Shown: in pieces, positions 1-8,740 of the stretch
How the letters are laid out: each line of letters opens with the position of its first letter
Numbering within the stretch: position 1 is the stretch's first letter
Notes under the pieces: generated by a model
Databases searched by the model: none
Told to the model about the DNA's origin: nothing
Seen by the model: only the letters and a program-made list of their open reading frames with translations
Made by a program: the position numbers and the translations under genes
DNA from: a virus
Reading direction: 5' to 3' (one strand)
Length of the DNA: 64,000 nucleotides
Virus record (IMG/VR): IMGVR_UViG_3300023313_000003
Location: 1-64,000 of that record

Positions 1-111
1 CTCAGCATATTTAAGTTCATAATTATTAAGAACATAACTTATTACACGTTTTATTTCTTTAGGTTGTTTATTCCATTTTCCGAATTGGAATAAGAAGCTT
101 CTCATTTTCAT
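1..111 (-). CDS. Partial hypothetical protein, 5' end only
   Basis: Only the first 37 codons are in the window; the frame continues off the left edge. The start is ATG at 111, preceded by AAGGAA about 5 nt upstream, and it follows the neighbouring small gene by 2 nt, as in an operon. The visible part begins MKMRSFLFQFGKWNKQ and is basic, with no recognisable domain. The open frame and ribosome site make it a real gene; the function is unknown. Confidence 0.6.
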   Translation of the reverse strand, partial: MKMRSFLFQFGKWNKQPKEIKRVISYVLNNYELKYAE

Positions 112-113
112 AA

Positions 114-314
114 CTATTCCTTGTCAAAGAACCACTGGATCTCTATTCCAGCACGAACACCTCTTTCCTTAAGATGTTCATTTATTTTATCTAAGTCTTT
201 CTTAAGCTTGGGTGTGAAGATGTTATCAATAATATGTTTAGCATATTCAACATCATCTTCACTAATTTCAATTTTAGGCTGTAGCTTCTTCTTTTTGAGC
301 ATCTTGTTTAGCAT
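114..314 (-). CDS. Hypothetical 66-aa protein
   Basis: Small charged protein, lysine-rich at the N-terminus and predicted mostly helical. Its ATG lies inside the 3' end of the upstream gene (41-nt overlap) and is preceded by GAGGAA 7 nt upstream, which favours this start over a second in-frame ATG four codons later. No family recognised. It belongs to the leftward operon that includes the RuvC-like gene. Confidence 0.55.
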   Translation of the reverse strand: MLNKMLKKKKLQPKIEISEDDVEYAKHIIDNIFTPKLKKDLDKINEHLKERGVRAGIEIQWFFDKE

Positions 315-768
315 CTTTAGATTCCTCTTTTAGTTTAGCTGAAACTTGATCATTTATAGTTTTCATTTCTTCTTGAAATTTAACATTAAATTCCTTCATG
401 AAGTCTTCTCTTGAAGAGTCTTTGTTAGCACCTAAAGTATTATATATATGATCAGCTAAAAGATTTCTTGTTGCTTGAGATAGGAGTTCTATATTATAGA
501 TTTTACTTTCTTGGTTAGTTAAAAACTCATGAATTAAAACCTTATACATCCCACCATATTTTTTATCTAAGCTTTCTTCTATTTTTTTGATTTGATTATT
601 AATAAAGCTAAGTTGGTTTTTTAATTTCTCTTGGAATGAGTCTTCAAGCTTTCTAAACAATTTCTTAATTTTACCTTTACTTGAATCTTGTAAAGAATCA
701 TCTGTATGTGCTTCTTGATCTACATAATCATTAATTGTTTCTTCTACTTGTTCGCTTGTTTGATCCAT
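274..768 (-). CDS. Hypothetical acidic/coiled-coil protein, 164 aa
   Basis: Charged protein rich in Glu, Lys and Gln, with long heptad-like stretches (about residues 30-75 and 115-160) that suggest a helical, possibly coiled-coil fold. No catalytic motif is visible. The start is supported by AGGGGA 6 nt upstream. It overlaps the end of the RuvC-like gene by 25 nt, so the two are probably co-translated. A scaffold or DNA-metabolism accessory role is possible from its position only. Confidence 0.6.
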   Translation of the reverse strand: MDQTSEQVEETINDYVDQEAHTDDSLQDSSKGKIKKLFRKLEDSFQEKLKNQLSFINNQIKKIEESLDKKYGGMYKVLIHEFLTNQESKIYNIELLSQATRNLLADHIYNTLGANKDSSREDFMKEFNVKFQEEMKTINDQVSAKLKEESKDAKQDAQKEEATA

Positions 769-1334
769 TTTTCATCCCCTAGTAATCCGTTTTTTATTAA
801 AATTGCTGAAACTAAAGCTAAAGCATCAGCTATGTCATTATCTTTTATTAAAAGTTCTAAGTCAAAAAAAGTATTCATTTCTCTAACTGATAAGTGTTTA
901 CCTGTTATCTTGCCTTTAGCTTTCTTCTCTCTAACTAATTTATTATGTGCCTTATCTTCTTTAGTCATTCTTATATGAAGAAGTTTTTTCCATTCTGAAG
1001 TTGATAGATAGAATCTTTCAATTTTATTATCTTCATTAAAAAGCATAGTATTAACTGCAAAATGAATAAATTCTAATTTCTTTTGATCGTACCTATTCCT
1101 GGCCATCTGATTCGTTTCTTCGATAACTACCCAATCGACACCATATATTCTTATTAGATTTTTTATAGCAAAAGCCATTGAGTTAGCCATATCTATAAAG
1201 TTAATTGGATAAATAATACTAGATTGATTTCCTACTGGCTTACGTTCTATTATTCCTTTATGGAGCAAATCACCTTTATCATTTAATAAGGCCCATCCTG
1301 AATGAGTTGAGAGGTCTAGCCCTAAGATATTCAT
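744..1334 (-). CDS. RuvC-like Holliday-junction resolvase/nuclease
   Basis: RNase H-fold nuclease of the RuvC superfamily. The N-terminus carries the first acidic strand (MNILGLDLSTHSGWAL, Asp7). A second acidic strand reads VVIEETN, and the C-terminal acidic helix reads DNDIADALAL, giving the expected D, E, D/D set in the right order. Length (196 aa) is close to RuvC and to phage resolvases of this family. Such enzymes resolve branched DNA, either debranching the genome before packaging or acting in recombination, which fits the nearby gp46/47-like and RecA-like genes. The start codon overlaps the stop of the upstream gene as UAAUG. The family is clear; the exact substrate is inferred. Confidence 0.8.
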   Translation of the reverse strand: MNILGLDLSTHSGWALLNDKGDLLHKGIIERKPVGNQSSIIYPINFIDMANSMAFAIKNLIRIYGVDWVVIEETNQMARNRYDQKKLEFIHFAVNTMLFNEDNKIERFYLSTSEWKKLLHIRMTKEDKAHNKLVREKKAKGKITGKHLSVREMNTFFDLELLIKDNDIADALALVSAILIKNGLLGDEKWIKQANK

Positions 1335-1612
1335 TAGTCGTTAAACAGGTCTTCAATTCTATCTTCGCTATTTTCAGCATCTTGTGAAATAGTTTCAGCT
1401 TCGATTGTTACCTGTCCTTGGTTTTCATTTCGTCTTTTTTCTGTCTTAATTTGTGCTTTTTTGATAGCTTGTTTCTTAAGCCATCTCTTAAATAAGAAAA
1501 AGGCAATCATAATAAGTACAACTACTCCACCTTTAATCATAAGACCTTGAGGAGTTGTAGTTGCGATACTCTGAATTAACTTAATAACCTTCCCAATATC
1601 TATTGAATCCAT
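1334..1612 (-). CDS. Single-pass membrane protein, 92 aa
   Basis: One strongly hydrophobic segment (about residues 26-44, ending FFLFKRW) is followed by a lysine-rich stretch and an acidic C-terminus. This suggests an N-out/C-in bitopic inner-membrane protein. AGAGG lies 5 nt before the ATG, which falls inside the end of the upstream lipoprotein gene. The neighbours are a lipoprotein and a multi-pass small membrane protein, so a lysis accessory (spanin- or holin-like) role is possible. There is no sequence motif that proves it. Confidence 0.55.
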   Translation of the reverse strand: MDSIDIGKVIKLIQSIATTTPQGLMIKGGVVVLIMIAFFLFKRWLKKQAIKKAQIKTEKRRNENQGQVTIEAETISQDAENSEDRIEDLFND

Positions 1613-2535
1613 TTAAACCTCTGATTATCAATATCCCATAAACCTATGACTGACCTTCCTTTGACAGTCATAAGTCTAAGGATATGATTTTGGTCATGCT
1701 TAAACTTAAACTTTACTTTTCTTTTCATTACATACTCTTTATCAAGAGAAATAACACTAACTGAACTATTAGCATTAACATGTAATTTATTTTTTTTAAT
1801 TTTTAATGAAGGAACACTTAATTGATTAAATTTTCTATCATATACATTGATAAGATAACTTAATCTAATCTGAGTATCATCCATAATTAATGCACCATTT
1901 AATATGCAACTTCTTACTGAAGATAATGGCATTATATCGCTTAAGTTAAAGTTATATCTTCCATTAGTAAAAGTAATAGTAGAATCAAAACTACTCTCAC
2001 AGCCAAAGAAAACTAATCTAGCTTCTCCATTATACTCTTTAACATTAATAGATATATCTATATTACTAAGCTGCTTAACTTTAAAAGATTTTGCTATAAT
2101 ATATGATCCTTTAGGAATCTTTTTTATATAAACTAATCCTTTAAAATTATGAATTTCGATAGGTGTCTTATCAGCATTGGGGTACTCAGGCATAACTACA
2201 AATTCAATCACGCAACTCTTAATTACTCTTCCTGCAATCACAACAGGTATGGTTTGATTGCTAGTATATCTTAAGACTTCAGGAGAGCTTAATAGGCAAT
2301 CAGGAGAAGAGATCTTAATCTGTCCGTTATAGTACCCTTGAATATTCAAGTTAAGATTACTATATAATTCACCCTCTTCAATAGAGCAAATTGCTAGTCC
2401 ATGATGAACTTCACCACAAACTGAAAATTCAGCAGTAGTGAAGTTAGCATCAAAAGAAGACATACTCGAATCTTTAACGAGTACATTCCCACAACTAACA
2501 ATAAATAATATTATAGATAAAGCTATAATATTCAT
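1600..2535 (-). CDS. Predicted lipoprotein, 311 aa
   Basis: The N-terminus is a signal peptide ending in a lipobox (MNIIALSIILFIVSC, lipidated Cys predicted at residue 15). The rest is beta-rich with scattered Cys and no recognised domain. The ATG at 2535 was chosen because it sits one base after the stop of the upstream membrane-protein gene; a TTG six codons earlier would place the start inside that gene. Phage lipoproteins are known as superinfection-exclusion factors (T5 Llp) or outer-membrane spanins, but at 311 aa this one is much longer than typical spanins. The exported lipoprotein call is good; the function is unknown. Confidence 0.65.
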   Translation of the reverse strand: MNIIALSIILFIVSCGNVLVKDSSMSSFDANFTTAEFSVCGEVHHGLAICSIEEGELYSNLNLNIQGYYNGQIKISSPDCLLSSPEVLRYTSNQTIPVVIAGRVIKSCVIEFVVMPEYPNADKTPIEIHNFKGLVYIKKIPKGSYIIAKSFKVKQLSNIDISINVKEYNGEARLVFFGCESSFDSTITFTNGRYNFNLSDIMPLSSVRSCILNGALIMDDTQIRLSYLINVYDRKFNQLSVPSLKIKKNKLHVNANSSVSVISLDKEYVMKRKVKFKFKHDQNHILRLMTVKGRSVIGLWDIDNQRFKWIQ

Positions 2536-2536
2536 A

Positions 2537-2917
2537 TTATTTTTTAACAACAAATTGTTTATAGACTTGATGACCTAAAACTTGAAAAGCAGTAAGTCCT
2601 GCACCACTTAATAAAGCTGGTAAGAAAGCTATATTCCCTGCAACCATAAGACCAACAAGAGTACCTATAGTAGTGAATAGAGAGATAAATAATAATTTAT
2701 ACTTGCCTAATAATTCACCAAATTGACTCTGACCAAATTTAAGTAGAATTTGCGAAGCGATAACAATAATTCCTAGAGTTGAAGCTCCTTTAAAATCTCC
2801 AATAGATTTAAAAAGAAAAGTAAAGAAATCACTATAACTAGCAACATCTACTTCTTGAGCGAATACTACTGATGAAAACACCAATAAACTTAATACTAAT
2901 AAACTAAACATTTTCAT
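2537..2917 (-). CDS. Small membrane protein with signal sequence, holin-like
   Basis: 126 aa. A cleavable-looking signal sequence (MKMFSLLVLSLLVFSSVVFA, with AQE following) precedes three hydrophobic stretches (about residues 43-60, 70-92 and 94-115) and a short basic C-terminus ending FVVKK. Size and topology resemble a holin or antiholin. Clustering with a lipoprotein and a single-pass membrane protein supports a lysis or envelope function. No family motif was recognised, so the holin label is inference. A second, better holin candidate is at 24148-24582. Confidence 0.5.
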   Translation of the reverse strand: MKMFSLLVLSLLVFSSVVFAQEVDVASYSDFFTFLFKSIGDFKGASTLGIIVIASQILLKFGQSQFGELLGKYKLLFISLFTTIGTLVGLMVAGNIAFLPALLSGAGLTAFQVLGHQVYKQFVVKK

Positions 2918-2926
2918 ATAATCCTC

Positions 2927-5278
2927 CTATTGATTAATATTTGAAAAACCACCCTTCTTGGTAATGGTTATGTTATTTGTGAATAATGACTTAAATTCTT
3001 CTGTATGATCTATTACAAATATTGTATCAAATCTTTCTTCTAATTCTTTTAATAATCTCATAGTTTGCGTCTTACCTGAAGAATCTAAACCTGTTAATAT
3101 TTCATCTAACATAAGTATGGAAAACGAGTCTCCTAAAGTTTTACATGTAATATCACTTAAAGCAAGGTTTATCGCTAAACAAATCCTACATCTTTCACCA
3201 CCAGATAAGCTATCATAACTACATTCTATATTTCCATTATATATTTTTTGGGAAATCTTCTCTTTAGTCTTCTTTCCTGTTTCTGTTACTGAGTCAATCT
3301 GAACTCTTAAAACTCCATTAAACAATGTTTCTAAGTAGATATTAGCTTGATCATTTAACTCACTTAAAAAAGAATCCATTAAATAAGATTTTATATATAC
3401 ACCTAATGCATCTTTCCAAAAATTACCCTTATCGACTTCAGATGAAACTTCTTCTTTATTTTCATAAAGCTTAGATAATTCAACTCCTAAATCATTAATT
3501 TCATTATTGATTGATACTAAACCTTCATTAAAAGGATTCTGCTTAAGTTTAACAGAATCAATCATTTTAGGATAAGGATTAATAGTTTTGCTTAGTTCTT
3601 CCAATTGACTAAAATAAGGATTTTCTTCTAATTCCTTTAATTCTTTATGTCTTAAATAAGGATTAACCTCATTTTTTATCCTAATTAACTCATTTGAGAA
3701 CCCATGCTTGCGACCTTTAATCTCTTCGATTTGTGCTGTGTAAGGATTAACTCTCTCATCTTGTTCTTTTATTTGCTTAAACTTACTAGTAATTGAGTTA
3801 TTTAAAGATTCTTGTTGTGAGTTTAAGTTTCTTATTCCAAATTCAATTTTAATATGTTCCTGTTTAGATTGCATTAAGTTATTGATTTTATTATCAATTT
3901 CATCTTTTTGCTTATAAATAATGTTCTTCTCTTCTATTCTACGATCAATAAACTCTATGCTATCTTTATTCTTTAAACCTTTATCTATAAGATTTTTGAC
4001 ATGTTTTTCGATAGAATTACTTGTCATTTCTTGTCTGCAAAAAGGGCAATCACTTCCAAGATTGTCTTTAATCTTTTGTTTTTCCTTTTGTATCTCTAAT
4101 CTTAGCTGATTATTTTCATTAACAACTATAGCTTTTTGAACTTCTAACTCTGAGATCTCGGATTTTACAGACTCAAGTTTACTAAGTTTATCTTTATTAG
4201 CTGCGATTTGACCTTCAAGGTCATCAGTATCAAGATGTTCAGTTTTCTTAATTTTTTCTGAAATTTCTGAAATTTCCTTAGTAATATCTGAAATTTCAGA
4301 GTTTAATTCTGCAATAGAGCTTAATCTTTTCTGTTCAAATTGATCTATATTACTAGTTGCTAAACTTATTTTTACTCTTAAATCTCTTTCAAACGCTTCT
4401 ATCTTTTCATTTACCGATTTAGTATTACTCTCCCGATCTAGTTCAAATTGAGTAATATTATTACTTATATTTTCTAAAGATGTTTTTTTATCTGATTCAA
4501 ATCTTTCAATAGAATGTTTAATGCCAGAAATTTTTGCTTCATGTTGTGAGTTATAAGTATCAGATTTACTTTTAAGTTCTAATAACTCTTCATTATGATC
4601 ATCTACCCACCTGGCACTACTTGAAATCATTTCATCTTTTTTTATTAATAGTGTATCATTTTTGCTTTCAACAGGAATTATCTTTCTATCTAAAGTTTCT
4701 AGTTGTTCTTTTTTTTCTTTTAGATCTTCCTTAACTACATCTAACATTTCATCATAAGCAGATAGATCACATATCTCACTTATTAATTCTTTCTTTTTAA
4801 TATCAGTAGCACTGAGAAACTTATCAACATTATCAAATTGACCAAAGTAAACTGATTTAGTAAATATTTCAGCATTAAACCCAAGTATTCCATCAAGCAA
4901 TTTCTGTGTTTCTTTACTATCCTTCCCTCTTAATAAGACTTGATCTGCAACTCTTAGGATATAAAAGTCGTTATCATGGTCTTTATGTTTTCTATATCTC
5001 TTAATTATATACTGGCTACCCTGATGCTCAATTGTTAAGTGAACTAGTAAGTTCTTTTTTACATTCCAATTTATAACTTCATCAGACTTTAATTTTTTTG
5101 AAGTAACCCCAAATAATCCATAACAAATAATATCTAAGAAGGCAGATTTTCCTGCTCCAGTGTTTACTCCAAGGTCAACATCTTTACCTTCAATTAAAGT
5201 AAGCCCTTTATCTTCAAAATTATAATTAAATTCTTTATAAGATAAAAAGTTTTCAGCTTTAGCATTAATTATTTTCAT
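2927..5278 (-). CDS. SbcC/Rad50/gp46-like recombination nuclease ATPase subunit
   Basis: SMC-type ATPase of the Rad50/SbcC/T4 gp46 family, partner of the Mre11-like protein encoded just upstream. Visible parts in order are Walker A (NTGAGKS, residues 39-45), a long coiled coil, the zinc-hook CPFC (residues 411-414), a second coiled coil, the ABC signature LSGGE, and Walker B (ILMLDEILTGLD). At 783 aa it is in the size range of phage gp46 homologues. The start MKIINAKAENF (5278) was chosen over a frame start 27 nt upstream because of AAGGG 6-7 nt before it and family N-terminus conservation. It overlaps the gp47-like gene by 14 nt. The complex resects DNA ends for recombination-dependent replication. 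Confidence 0.88.
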   Translation of the reverse strand: MKIINAKAENFLSYKEFNYNFEDKGLTLIEGKDVDLGVNTGAGKSAFLDIICYGLFGVTSKKLKSDEVINWNVKKNLLVHLTIEHQGSQYIIKRYRKHKDHDNDFYILRVADQVLLRGKDSKETQKLLDGILGFNAEIFTKSVYFGQFDNVDKFLSATDIKKKELISEICDLSAYDEMLDVVKEDLKEKKEQLETLDRKIIPVESKNDTLLIKKDEMISSSARWVDDHNEELLELKSKSDTYNSQHEAKISGIKHSIERFESDKKTSLENISNNITQFELDRESNTKSVNEKIEAFERDLRVKISLATSNIDQFEQKRLSSIAELNSEISDITKEISEISEKIKKTEHLDTDDLEGQIAANKDKLSKLESVKSEISELEVQKAIVVNENNQLRLEIQKEKQKIKDNLGSDCPFCRQEMTSNSIEKHVKNLIDKGLKNKDSIEFIDRRIEEKNIIYKQKDEIDNKINNLMQSKQEHIKIEFGIRNLNSQQESLNNSITSKFKQIKEQDERVNPYTAQIEEIKGRKHGFSNELIRIKNEVNPYLRHKELKELEENPYFSQLEELSKTINPYPKMIDSVKLKQNPFNEGLVSINNEINDLGVELSKLYENKEEVSSEVDKGNFWKDALGVYIKSYLMDSFLSELNDQANIYLETLFNGVLRVQIDSVTETGKKTKEKISQKIYNGNIECSYDSLSGGERCRICLAINLALSDITCKTLGDSFSILMLDEILTGLDSSGKTQTMRLLKELEERFDTIFVIDHTEEFKSLFTNNITITKKGGFSNINQ

Positions 5279-6254
5279 TTCTAACCCTTTGAAGATACTT
5301 AGCAAGCTCTTCTTTATTTAGATGTGTATCTACATTTTCAAGATACTGGTTAACGACTTCCATTGGCTTATGAATTTGATGTGATTCAATTCTTCTTTTA
5401 GTTTCTGACAAAATATCAGTAGTTAAGGAAAAGGATTCAACACCTAGTAACTTCTGTATTTTTTCTTTTTTTGTTTTTAAACAAAAATTTCTATCACCCT
5501 TAAGAACAACTTTGATAATTGAGTTTTCTTCTAAACCTTCAACTTTTTTAGGTAATTTATTTTCAAATACCAATTGAATATGTTTTCTACATTTTGTTTC
5601 AATTGGGATAAGTTTTGCTCCACCTTCTTCTACTGACCATATAAATTTATCTTGGTTGGCTTCTGCAAAAGAAACTGTAAATGGTGAACCAAAGTAAGTT
5701 GCGTTACCTACTGTTTGATGTGTGTGGTAATGTCCTGTTAGAACTAAATCAAAATCAATTAAATCTTCAGGTGTGATAGAACTTTCATCTACTACATAAT
5801 CTGATTGCTTTGCACCCATGATTCCTTGGTGTATCAAAAGCTTTTTATGTCCTTCTTTTTTAGCAATATCTAGCTCCGCTAAGATTTCCTTATTTGTGTG
5901 ACGATAAGGAATTGCATACCAATCTTCCATAATTAAACGTGGAGAGTCTATTACTTCAGTATTGGATAGAGACTTCATAAATTCAAGACTATGATCTAAA
6001 TGGTTATGATGATTGTTTAAATCATGATTACCAATTAAAATATACTTATTAACTGAACTATATCTAGTAAACAGATCAACTATTATAGCTACAAATTCAC
6101 TTCGTAATGATGCCTTTGTATCGTTTAGATCTCCACCTATATATAAAGGACAACCTTTATCCATTGCTTGTTGCAGGGCCAGTTCTAACACTTGCCTGAA
6201 TGGAACAAGATTTTTTAAATTACCATGAACATCTGATGTAGCTATAAAATTCAT
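5265..6254 (-). CDS. SbcD/Mre11/gp47-like nuclease subunit
   Basis: Calcineurin-like metallophosphoesterase of the Mre11/SbcD/T4 gp47 type. The metal-binding motifs appear in order: SDVHG (residues 7-11), GGDLND, GNHD, an isolated His in LLIHQG, and GHYHTH. The 329-aa length is typical of phage gp47. With the overlapping gp46-like gene it forms the end-resection nuclease that loads the recombinase. The ATG is followed upstream by the RecA-like gene 2 nt away, so the three genes form one translational unit. Confidence 0.88.
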   Translation of the reverse strand: MNFIATSDVHGNLKNLVPFRQVLELALQQAMDKGCPLYIGGDLNDTKASLRSEFVAIIVDLFTRYSSVNKYILIGNHDLNNHHNHLDHSLEFMKSLSNTEVIDSPRLIMEDWYAIPYRHTNKEILAELDIAKKEGHKKLLIHQGIMGAKQSDYVVDESSITPEDLIDFDLVLTGHYHTHQTVGNATYFGSPFTVSFAEANQDKFIWSVEEGGAKLIPIETKCRKHIQLVFENKLPKKVEGLEENSIIKVVLKGDRNFCLKTKKEKIQKLLGVESFSLTTDILSETKRRIESHQIHKPMEVVNQYLENVDTHLNKEELAKYLQRVRNENN

Positions 6255-6256
6255 AA

Positions 6257-7396
6257 TTAATCCTCTGAGATATTAGTAGGCATTGTATTTCCTACATATT
6301 TTTCGGTATTAGAAGCATCCATCATAATAGAACCAAATAGCTCTTGATATTTATCAGGATTTTCTTCTAAAAATTGAGCAGCCTTAGTTGCGCCTTGAAA
6401 AGATTCCCCATCATACTGAAACCAAGAACCTCTAGTTTCAATCATTCCAAGTTTTGAAGCAAGATCTACCATTTCTAATTCAGTATTCACTAATCCTTTC
6501 ATATAAATCATATCAACATATCCAACTCTTCCAAGTCCTTCAGCCATCTTATTCTTTTCACAAGTCCAATTAGAACGCTGGCCTATTTGAACAGGTTTAC
6601 CTTTAATATCTTTAGTATTCTCAGCTAAGATTGGTTTATTTTCATCTTTAACTATTAAATAACGATATTGAACTTCGTGATAAAGTGACTCTCCACCATT
6701 AGTTTCATAGATAGTATTACCAAAAAAATCTACACCTTTAATTCTTGCTTGGTTTATAAATAAAACATAAGGCCTATGATTTCTTACAAATTCTCTAAAG
6801 AAAGGAAAGATTCTAGCAAGATAATTAGCTCTTGCTCCATGATCCTGTTTAGCTAGGTTAGCTATATTTTTCTGGTTAAGAGTTGTTGGCATTTCTTTTA
6901 CACCCATAGCTGCTATTGAATCCATTACGATTCCTCCAACTTTAACTCCATCTTCTAGTATAGCTTTATGTAATTTCTGTAAGATATGAACTTCAAATAT
7001 CTTTTTAATATTGACTTCTCTAATAATCAAAACTCTCTTAGTATCAACACCATTAGCTCGCATCCATCTAACTGTAGACTCAAACTCAAATCCAAGTTCA
7101 GCATCAACGAATACACAAATAAATTCAGGATCAACTGCTAATATATTCTTGATTCTATCAAGAGCAATCATTGTCTTTCCTGCTGACTTTGGGCCATACA
7201 TTAATTCCATAGCTCCAAATTGAAACCCAGCAGCGGTACTCCATGACATTGATGGAGATGTTGAAAAGAAATTCTCTCTTTGAGGAACTTCTTTAGCCAT
7301 ATCTTCAACAATGGTATCAGCACAATACATTTTTTCTTCTTTTAAAAGACTTCCAAATAAACTTTTAGGTTTATCTTCCTGTTTTTTCTTTGCCAT
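6257..7396 (-). CDS. RecA/UvsX-type recombinase
   Basis: RecA-fold strand-exchange ATPase. Walker A reads GPKSAGKT (about residues 69-76; bacterial RecA has GPESSGKT). VFVDAELGFE corresponds to the motif holding the catalytic Glu, and GGIVMDSIAAM is Walker B. A downstream FINQARIK matches the RecA loop that follows Walker B (INQxR). At 379 aa it is close to UvsX and RecA. It sits directly upstream of the gp47/gp46 pair and one gene away from the single-strand binding protein, the normal T4-type recombination set. It contains no intein, unlike the polymerase gene nearby. Confidence 0.88.
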   Translation of the reverse strand: MAKKKQEDKPKSLFGSLLKEEKMYCADTIVEDMAKEVPQRENFFSTSPSMSWSTAAGFQFGAMELMYGPKSAGKTMIALDRIKNILAVDPEFICVFVDAELGFEFESTVRWMRANGVDTKRVLIIREVNIKKIFEVHILQKLHKAILEDGVKVGGIVMDSIAAMGVKEMPTTLNQKNIANLAKQDHGARANYLARIFPFFREFVRNHRPYVLFINQARIKGVDFFGNTIYETNGGESLYHEVQYRYLIVKDENKPILAENTKDIKGKPVQIGQRSNWTCEKNKMAEGLGRVGYVDMIYMKGLVNTELEMVDLASKLGMIETRGSWFQYDGESFQGATKAAQFLEENPDKYQELFGSIMMDASNTEKYVGNTMPTNISED

Positions 7397-7398
7397 AA

Positions 7399-7830
7399 TT
7401 AATCCCTACTTGATAAGTTTTTATAATAGTAATGGTTCTTTTCAAAGTCACCATGCTTCTGCACTAAATAACTCTTAATATCATCTAAATCATTATAGTT
7501 TTTTAAAAATTTAAGATAAGTTTCATCTGAAATTGCCTTAAACTCTTTATCTTTTACGCGGCCATCTGATTCAATAAAGCATATTGCTTCTGATTTTTTA
7601 CTTGAAGCTTTAGCATTTAATACTGATGAAGATAAACCAAATAATAGATCCGTACATTTATTCATAAGATTTAAAAACTGATAAGAAAGACTTTCAGCTT
7701 CTTGTAAAGGCATACCTAAAGCCCCCATACTAGATGAAGACTTAAGTAGTGACGATCCTCTTAAGATCATATCCATTGTTTCTTTATTTAATGCTAAAAA
7801 TTCTTCAGAACTTGCATATCTCTTATACAT
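7399..7830 (-). CDS. Hypothetical 143-aa protein in the recombination block
   Basis: Soluble, mainly helical protein with a Ser-rich patch near residue 30 and no recognised motif. AGGAG lies 5-6 nt before the ATG. It sits between the single-strand binding protein (8 nt away) and the recombinase (2 nt away). That is where T4-like phages often keep recombination mediators (UvsY and similar), and the size is similar to UvsY. This is position-based inference only. Confidence 0.6.
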   Translation of the reverse strand: MYKRYASSEEFLALNKETMDMILRGSSLLKSSSSMGALGMPLQEAESLSYQFLNLMNKCTDLLFGLSSSVLNAKASSKKSEAICFIESDGRVKDKEFKAISDETYLKFLKNYNDLDDIKSYLVQKHGDFEKNHYYYKNLSSRD

Positions 7831-7838
7831 AACTACTC

Positions 7839-8723
7839 CTAAAATGGTATATCATCAGTTGAAAAGTTACCGAAACTTCCTTCATTAGCTACTGTTTGAG
7901 TCGCTTGATTTAATTCTGGTTGAACTGTAGCTTGTTGTTGCGTAGCTTGTGGCTGTTGTTGCGTAGCTTGATATAAAGGTTCACTTGGAGCTGTCGTATC
8001 ATTCTGTGGTGCTGGCTTTGCGTTATACTCTTTTGGTGCTGGAGCAGAAGGAGCAGATTTCTTAGATGAAGGAATATATCCTAATCTTAATATATTATTT
8101 AATTCTGCCTCTGACTTCATTGTATGAACATTATCTAAATCATGAAGCTCAGGTACATCAATTTTTCTAATGTCATGCGCTCCATCCAATACTTCAAAAG
8201 CATAATTAGTCTGTGCCTTTTGACCTGTTCTATTGCAATAAATTTTATAATTTCTATTAGGGTCTGTTACATTAGTGTTTTTTTGTTTCCACCAGAATCC
8301 TATCTTTTGCATTAAAGCTTCATGCGCTCTATAAGAAAGAGACATTGTTTTGTGCTGACCTTCTTCAGTAAGAAGTTGCCAAATATAAGTAGCTCTTGCT
8401 CCAATTTTACTCGCTTCTTCTTTCTTTTCATTCCCTTCTTTAAGTTTACCTTGTGCTAAAAGATTTTCACCTTCAATCATCATCTCAGAATGTTTCTTAC
8501 ATATTGGACAAATCTCTTCTGATCCTGCTTTCTTACTAGCTAAACATCTAATTGGTATCATGTTATTATTTTCATTAGAAAAACCCCAATGCAGTCTAAT
8601 AAAAGCATAAAGCTTATTAGGTGCAAAAGGTGGCAAGATTCTAAACTTATGCTCACCATTTTTTAACTTGTAGTTTTCTACTTTTTTAAAACTTCCAAAC
8701 ATTTCATCATTTAATCCGTACAT
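7839..8723 (-). CDS. gp32-like single-stranded DNA binding protein with SSB-type C-terminal tip
   Basis: The N-terminal two thirds resemble phage gp32-type ssDNA-binding proteins: a FRILPP strand, a conserved His/Trp pair (LHWGF), and a Cys cluster (PIRCLAS, then CPIC) likely to bind zinc. Residues after about 215 form a Pro/Gln/Ala-rich flexible linker that ends NFSTDDIPF. The last five residues equal the tip of bacterial SSB (DDDIPF), the docking peptide for host replication and repair proteins; T4 gp32 has a different acidic tail. AAAGGAG precedes the ATG. The protein should coat ssDNA for the polymerase, primase and recombinase encoded around it. Confidence 0.8.
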   Translation of the reverse strand: MYGLNDEMFGSFKKVENYKLKNGEHKFRILPPFAPNKLYAFIRLHWGFSNENNNMIPIRCLASKKAGSEEICPICKKHSEMMIEGENLLAQGKLKEGNEKKEEASKIGARATYIWQLLTEEGQHKTMSLSYRAHEALMQKIGFWWKQKNTNVTDPNRNYKIYCNRTGQKAQTNYAFEVLDGAHDIRKIDVPELHDLDNVHTMKSEAELNNILRLGYIPSSKKSAPSAPAPKEYNAKPAPQNDTTAPSEPLYQATQQQPQATQQQATVQPELNQATQTVANEGSFGNFSTDDIPF

Positions 8724-8740
8724 AATTTTCTCCTTTTTGT

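Noticed and set aside
7011-7223. Plus-strand frame inside the recombinase gene.
   Set aside because: It is antisense to a well-supported gene, with no ribosome site and no recognisable domain.
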